From: Omphiscola glabra
Lineage: Eukaryota > Mollusca > Gastropoda > Lymnaeidae
Assembly (NCBI GenBank): GCA_964017045.1
Contig: OZ024796.1
Coordinates: forward strand, 23,313,010-23,377,009
Reading direction: 5' to 3'
Length of the DNA stretch: 64,000 nucleotides
The position numbers and the translations under genes were made by a program. Shown in pieces: positions 58,795-64,000 of this stretch (positions are counted from its first letter, which is position 1; each line of letters starts with the position of its first letter). The notes beneath the pieces were generated by a model. It worked only from the letters and a program-made list of their open reading frames with translations, did no database searches and had not been told where the DNA came from.

Positions 58795-59425
58795 TATTAC
58801 GTACTGTTTTCCGTATGGAGAATTTAATCTCTTATTTAAGTGTATGGCTCGTTCTAAAACAGTACATAACAAAAGACGATACCAAATTTTAAATACAATA
58901 AACAACTAATACGATACTCAAACCAGGGCTATTTACAATTTAATAAGTTTTTATATGTTAATTATAATAAATTACAAAATCAAAAGAATAGGATTAAAAC
59001 TATTGACTTACAGTTTGGTTGGTACCGGTACGAGGTTAATAAAAAAATACAATGTGCAGAAGTTGTACAATGATGAATAGAAATCTACACACACACAGTA
59101 AACACAGCACTTTCTAGTAGCACAAAAATAACACTCGCTCCAAGTCCAGTGATAAATGATCTGCCTCCCTTCATTCAATCTTCGGCCTTTTTATACTCGG
59201 TTTCAGATGATCCCAGAAACGCCTTACGCATTGTTTTGCTTTCCAGTTTTCTCCAGATTCTTCTATAAAGTTCTGACTGAAACTGACTATACTAAGCTTG
59301 TTGTAAACAAGGTTAAATGGGAGACTATTATTTCGCTAGCCACGCCCCAAAAGCGGCCTCGAGTGTGCTGACTGCAAGAGGTCATGCACGGGAAACACCT
59401 GAAGCACGTCGTCGCCCACATAACA
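58795..59425 (-). mobile_element. Probable solo LTR, copy 2
   Basis: A 631-bp element between perfect 5-bp duplications gtctg (58790-58794 and 59426-59430). On the minus strand it starts TGTTATGTGGGCG and ends GTACGTAATA. It has a minus-strand TATA-like gtataaaaa at 59188-59196. It is homologous throughout to 28866-29475 with many substitutions, so neither is brand new. No internal retroelement coding sequence lies next to it. Confidence 0.72.
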
Positions 59426-59639
59426 GTCTGTTTAAATAACTGCTTGTGGGGCTCATTGATGTAACTTGTGGTTCACTTTGAACAGGTGTTTCATTTTTAC
59501 GAGCTTTCATTTAACTTGATTTATTTTGAGGGCTTCGTGCTAAGCCAATCTTTTTTTTTGGTCACATTGAGAACCTTCCATAAAAATGACATCACACTGT
59601 GGTAACTTTGAATGCGGTTCATGGTTTCACCCAGGCGCC

Positions 59640-60424
59640 GCTTTTTCTCGGAATGTTCATCTTTTACTCGGAAAGTTCATCTTTTTCTCGGAAAAGTCAT
59701 CTTGTTCTCGGAATGATTATCTTTTTCTAGGAATGGTCATCTTTTTCTAGGAATGGTCATCTTTTTCTAGGAATTATCATCTTTTTTCTCGGAATGGTCA
59801 TCTTTTTCTAGGAATGATCATCCTTTTCTAGGAATGGTCATCTTTTTCTCGGAATGTTCATCTTTTTCTCGGAATGGTCATCTTGTTCTCGGAAAAGTCA
59901 TCTTGTTCTCGGAATGATCATCTTTTTCTCAGAATGGTCATCTTTTTCTAGGAATGCTCATCTTTTTCTCGGAATGTTGATCTTTTTCTCGGAATGTTCA
60001 TCTTTTTCTCGGAATGATCATCTTTTTTCTCGGAATGGTCATCTTTTTCTAGGAATGATCATCCTTTTCTAGGAATGGTCATCTTTTTCTCGGAATGTTC
60101 ATCTTTTTCTCGGAATGGTCATCTTGTTCTCGGAAAAGTCATCTTTTTCTAGGAATGATCATCTTTTTCTCGGAATGTTCATCTTTTTCTCGGAATGTTC
60201 ATCTTTTTCACGGAATGGTCATCTTGTTCACGGAATGGTCATCTTGTTCTCGGAATGATTATCTTTTCTAGGAATGGTCATCCTTTTCTAGGAATGGGAA
60301 TTTTTTTCTCGGAATGTTCATCTTTTTCTCGAAATGTTCATCATTTCTCGGAATGGTCATCTTGTTCTCAGAATAGTCATCTTGTTCTCGGAATGATCAT
60401 CTTTTTCTAGTAATGGTCATCCTT
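59640..60424. repeat. 20-bp minisatellite, about 39 copies
   Basis: Unit ctttttctcggaatggtcat with frequent aggaatg, gttctcgg and ggaaaagtcat variants. A block around 59790-59900 resembles 60020-60140, pointing to a segmental duplication of about 230 bases within the array. Confidence 0.94.
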
Positions 60425-60620
60425 TTTTTTAAATAGTCAATAGTTTAAATTGATATCCGGTTGTTAAATAAAACCAACATGTTGGTCAATCTCAATGTTG
60501 GACAACGATGCAGGGAACCGTGTGGCCTGTTAAAATTATTGTTTAAATTTTTAAACCGTGGATATCGTGTCCTTTTGAAATCTCCAGTGAAAATCCAATT
60601 TGGATAATGGAGCGAGGGCA

Positions 60621-60770
60621 TCGTACCGCATTGTACCGCATCGTACCGCATCATACCGCATTGCACCGCATCGTACCGCATCGTACCGCATCGTACCGCA
60701 TTGCACCGCATTGTACCGCATCGTACCGCATTGTACCGCATTGTACCGCATTGTACCGCATTGCACGGCA
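60621..60770. repeat. 10-bp minisatellite, 15 copies
   Basis: Fifteen consecutive units tcgtaccgca, ttgtaccgca or ttgcaccgca. Confidence 0.96.
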
Positions 60771-61409
60771 AAGGAAATCGAAAAAAAAAATACATTGCTG
60801 TCGTTCAAATTGTTTCATTCACAATTTAGCTATCTCTAAGCTTATCGGATAACTTTATGTTTTAGGCAGCGGATTTTTACTTTTGCGGGCTCACTTGTAC
60901 TGAAGTTATTGGTGAAGCGTCGGCCACAAGTGCGGCTAAGCCGGATAAAATATGATGCACGGCGCTTATGAAAGCATGAATTTAAAACTGTTACTATATT
61001 ATTTTTATCACGTCAAATTTGAAAAGTTCACACATTTTTAATTGTTCATTTAAGTGCCATTCTGAAACTGTTAAAATGTATCTAGTTGAAATCATGGAAC
61101 AGTAATGATGTTACGGTGAACAGCGTGAGAACCACTCATCATACGTGGCTCTAATTAGGGGCTGCAAGTCTTGTCACATTGACACAAACTGGGTTTCTTT
61201 AATCATGATTCATTCCATCAGTCCCCTGTCGGCTGACTAGAACATACTGGCAACAGCCAAGCAACGCCACTTCCGTTTATTGACTGCTCCTGTGGGTGCC
61301 GCTGTCCAATGATCGGGTTTCTATACCACATATTATTTCCATTGATTTGTGCTAAGCGTCTTTATGACTTATTCCTGCATCGTGCATCCAGCTTTGATCC
61401 ACGATTTTG
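60771..61409. other. Unique DNA, no gene recognised
   Basis: Nothing interpretable seen. Confidence 0.35.
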
Positions 61410-61928
61410 ACGCCAGGAGAACTCCTCTCGGTCTGGAGATGTCCATGCAGATTTGGTTTACTTGTTGACATAGCTTCCTGATCCAAACACAGAGGAACAT
61501 TGGTTTATTTGTTGACATACTTCTGATCCAAACCCAGAGGACCTATGGTTTACTTGTTCGCATAGCTTCTGATCCAAACACAGAGAACCTATGGTTTATT
61601 TGTTGACATAGCTTCTGATCCAAACACAGAGAAACTATGGTTTATTTGTTGACATACTTCTGATCCAAACACAGAGAACCTATGGTTTATTTGTTGACAT
61701 ACTTCTGATCCAAACACAGAGAACCTATGGTTTATTTGTTGACATACTTCTGATCCAAACACAGAGAATCTATGGTTTACTTGTTGACATACTTCTGATC
61801 CAAACACAGAGGAACTATGGTTTACTTGTTGACATACTTCTGATCCAAACACAGAGAATCTATGGTTTACTTGTTGACATACTTCTGATCCAAACACAAA
61901 GGAACTTTGGTTTACTTGTTGACATAGC
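61410..61928. repeat. 45-bp minisatellite, about 11 copies
   Basis: Unit core cttctgatccaaacacagag followed by a tatggtttatttgttgacata half. Units differ by a 2-base agc insertion/deletion (catagcttc or catacttc). Confidence 0.93.
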
Positions 61929-62643
61929 TTCTCTTAAGTTACAATTGAAAATGAATCACATCGTGGGATCCGATGCCATAATTTGAATGTCCATAGTATT
62001 TAAACTATGTCAGAAAAGTGTGGAACGAGAAGAGAAAGGGGGGAAAAAGACTTTCAATATGTTCGCACCGTACAATAAAACAAATAACTGTTTTGACGTA
62101 TTTCAAGAATTGTTTGATTAAACTTAAATTTTTGAGAATTTAAGCCAATCCGTCTTGTAGTGTTGTGTGACTAGCGAATCCCAAGCCGGAAATGAGCCGT
62201 TCTAATTTTTATTTTCCTCCGTCTTCGAAGCAATGAATACTTTGAACAGTTTGAGTTCGTGACAACTTTATTTGGATGCATTTGTCGTCACGTGTTTATT
62301 ATTCTCAAATGATGGATTTGTGTGGGAGTTTTCTTTGACTTGGAAGCATTGGGTTTCTCCAACAATATCAATCAGGGACACATTTTTGTTTTGTAATGTA
62401 TTTTGCCTCGATGTGTATTTGATCTCAAGTCTCTGTCAAGAAATGATTAGGGATGTCCCTTTCTTTTTCTGAGATACGGAAAAGTTTAGAAATGCTAACA
62501 GTGACCACGTTACAACCAACGGTATGATTGTCATCGAAATCTTTCTTTATATTTGTATCCCCTCCGTGGTTGTGGTACACTTGGCGCGTAATTTAATTAA
62601 AAATGTTTGGATAGGTCTGTCTTACATCATATTTTTTTGAGTG

Positions 62644-62696
<53 letters not shown>

Positions 62697-63471
62697 TATA
62701 GTAAGGGCTAACTTACATCACATTTTTGACGCATATATGCTATAATTAAGGCTGTCTTATATCATATTTGACCTAGGTTTTGTCTCATTCTGTAATGCAT
62801 AATTTTCTTTTTTATTACAAACATTACTGAACACATTCTTGTCGCTAACATCGCAGATCCGAATCTCTTCCAGCTACCTTCCCCCCCCCCCCTTTTTCTT
62901 TTTTTTTGAACATCAAAAGCCGAATTGCTTCCATTTTACTTGCAATCGATTTTGCTTCTCCAAAATATTGTCTGTGTTATTCATCTTCACCCTCAAACCC
63001 CACCATCCCCAACCTCATTTTAGCCAAATTTTACATGAGCAAGGGAATCTACTCGTGTCCACAACTTCAGAATATCACTTGGCCTATATCGTGCTTACCC
63101 CCCCCCCCCCAAAAACAAACACAAACTTACACACAGACCCATCCAAAATCATACTCAAACACACACACACACACACCGTCCTCTACACTCATCCTTACTC
63201 CCAGACCCACCCACAACATTTTAACACACACACACCCTTACACAGAGACCCCCACCCACTCGCAGCCTCGCGTGCATCCACAGATCTAGAAAAACAAGAC
63301 CCACAGGAGAACAGAGCAGAAATGGAATCAATATAACGTTTTTTTTATATATGGGAAAGGATTAGTTTTGATGCACGGAGCCAAGGCTCCCGGAAGTCGT
63401 CAGTTAAATTACGTCCCGCCTCCCCTCAATTGCATTTTTACATCATATTGCACAAAAAAAAGAAATAGTTC
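61929..63471. other. Unique DNA; long AT microsatellite and CA-rich stretch
   Basis: (TA)n at about 62648-62694. C-runs at 62880-62892 and 63099-63110. CA-rich sequence at about 63115-63245. Frames over the CA-rich part are low complexity. No exon recognised. Confidence 0.45.
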
Positions 63472-63805
63472 GTGATATTCGTACACTGTTGGACCACCCT
63501 GTATAGTCGTTAACGTAACAATTCGTACACTATAGGATCACCATGTATATTTGATTTCCTTAACGATTCGTACACTGTAAGATCACCATGTATATTCGAT
63601 TATCTTAACGATTCGCACACTGTAGGATCATCCTGTACATTCGATTGTCTTAACGATTAGTACACTGTAGGATCACCCTGTATATTCGATTATCTTAACA
63701 ATTCATGAACAGTAGGATCACGCTATATATTCCATTATATTAACGATTCGTACAATGTAGGATCAACCTGTACATTCGATTATCTTAACCATTCATACAA
63801 ATCAT
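63472..63805. repeat. 45-bp minisatellite, about 7 copies
   Basis: Unit core attcgtacactgtaggatca followed by ccctgtatattcgattatct, diverged at both edges. Confidence 0.9.
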
Positions 63806-64000
63806 TTCCTTTTTGCTTTTGAAATACGTTTTTCCCTCTTTGATCCTTGTGTGTGTGTTTAAAATCACCTACTTTAAATTACCCGTTCGATCTCTAGCTT
63901 ATAATAATTTAACTATTGCTTTAATTTTTTAGTTATCACTTTTTCACGATAGGATGGAAATCCCCCAGTAATTGAGTGTTGGTCACATGAAAGCATACTT

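Overview
The window looks like animal nuclear DNA, most probably an invertebrate with a large, repeat-laden, intron-rich genome. A gastropod mollusc is my best guess, but that is inference from overall texture and transposon content. There are no compact operons, no ribosome-binding-site-spaced genes, no rRNA and no convincing tRNA. The only host coding sequence I can defend is one 129-base exon at 30345-30473 (+). It encodes the beta3 to alphaC part of a serine/threonine kinase of the CAMK/AMPK-related type and has intact splice signals on both sides. No neighbouring kinase exon is visible, so the window probably samples very large introns of that gene plus flanking DNA.

Almost everything else is repetitive. 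More than forty minisatellite arrays, with unrelated units of about 10 to 83 bases, cover roughly a quarter of the window by my estimate. Most long open frames are artefacts of these arrays. Microsatellites and long G/C homopolymers are also common.

The rest is dominated by transposons, several of which can be delimited to the base. hAT-type elements with 8-bp target duplications lie at 8898-9094, 20769-20943 and 37254-37458 (all resembling the SPIN family), 18088-18449, 36794-36982, 27539-29637 (carrying a broken ZMYM1-like transposase) and 52902-54156 (carrying a reversed BED-type transposase N-terminus). Two fold-back elements with perfect 9-bp duplications lie at 12352-12605 and 22124-22419 and look like Mutator-type MITEs. 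Two related elements of about 610-630 bases with perfect 5-bp duplications (28866-29475, 58795-59425) look like solo LTRs. Non-LTR retrotransposon tails lie at 12298-13586, 25690-26265, 9704-9990, 39593-40230, 44590-44880 and 45871-46141.

Insertion order can be read in several places. The 12.3-kb MITE sits inside a reverse-transcriptase reading frame and its target duplication repeats the Ile-Asn-Asp codons. A solo LTR sits inside the hAT at 27.5-29.6 kb. The hAT at 52.9-54.2 kb has split a 22-bp minisatellite. A retrotransposon tail at 25.7 kb has itself been expanded into a 39-bp array. I see no cooperating gene system: the window is best read as an intronic or intergenic record of transposon invasion and tandem-repeat growth around one kinase exon.
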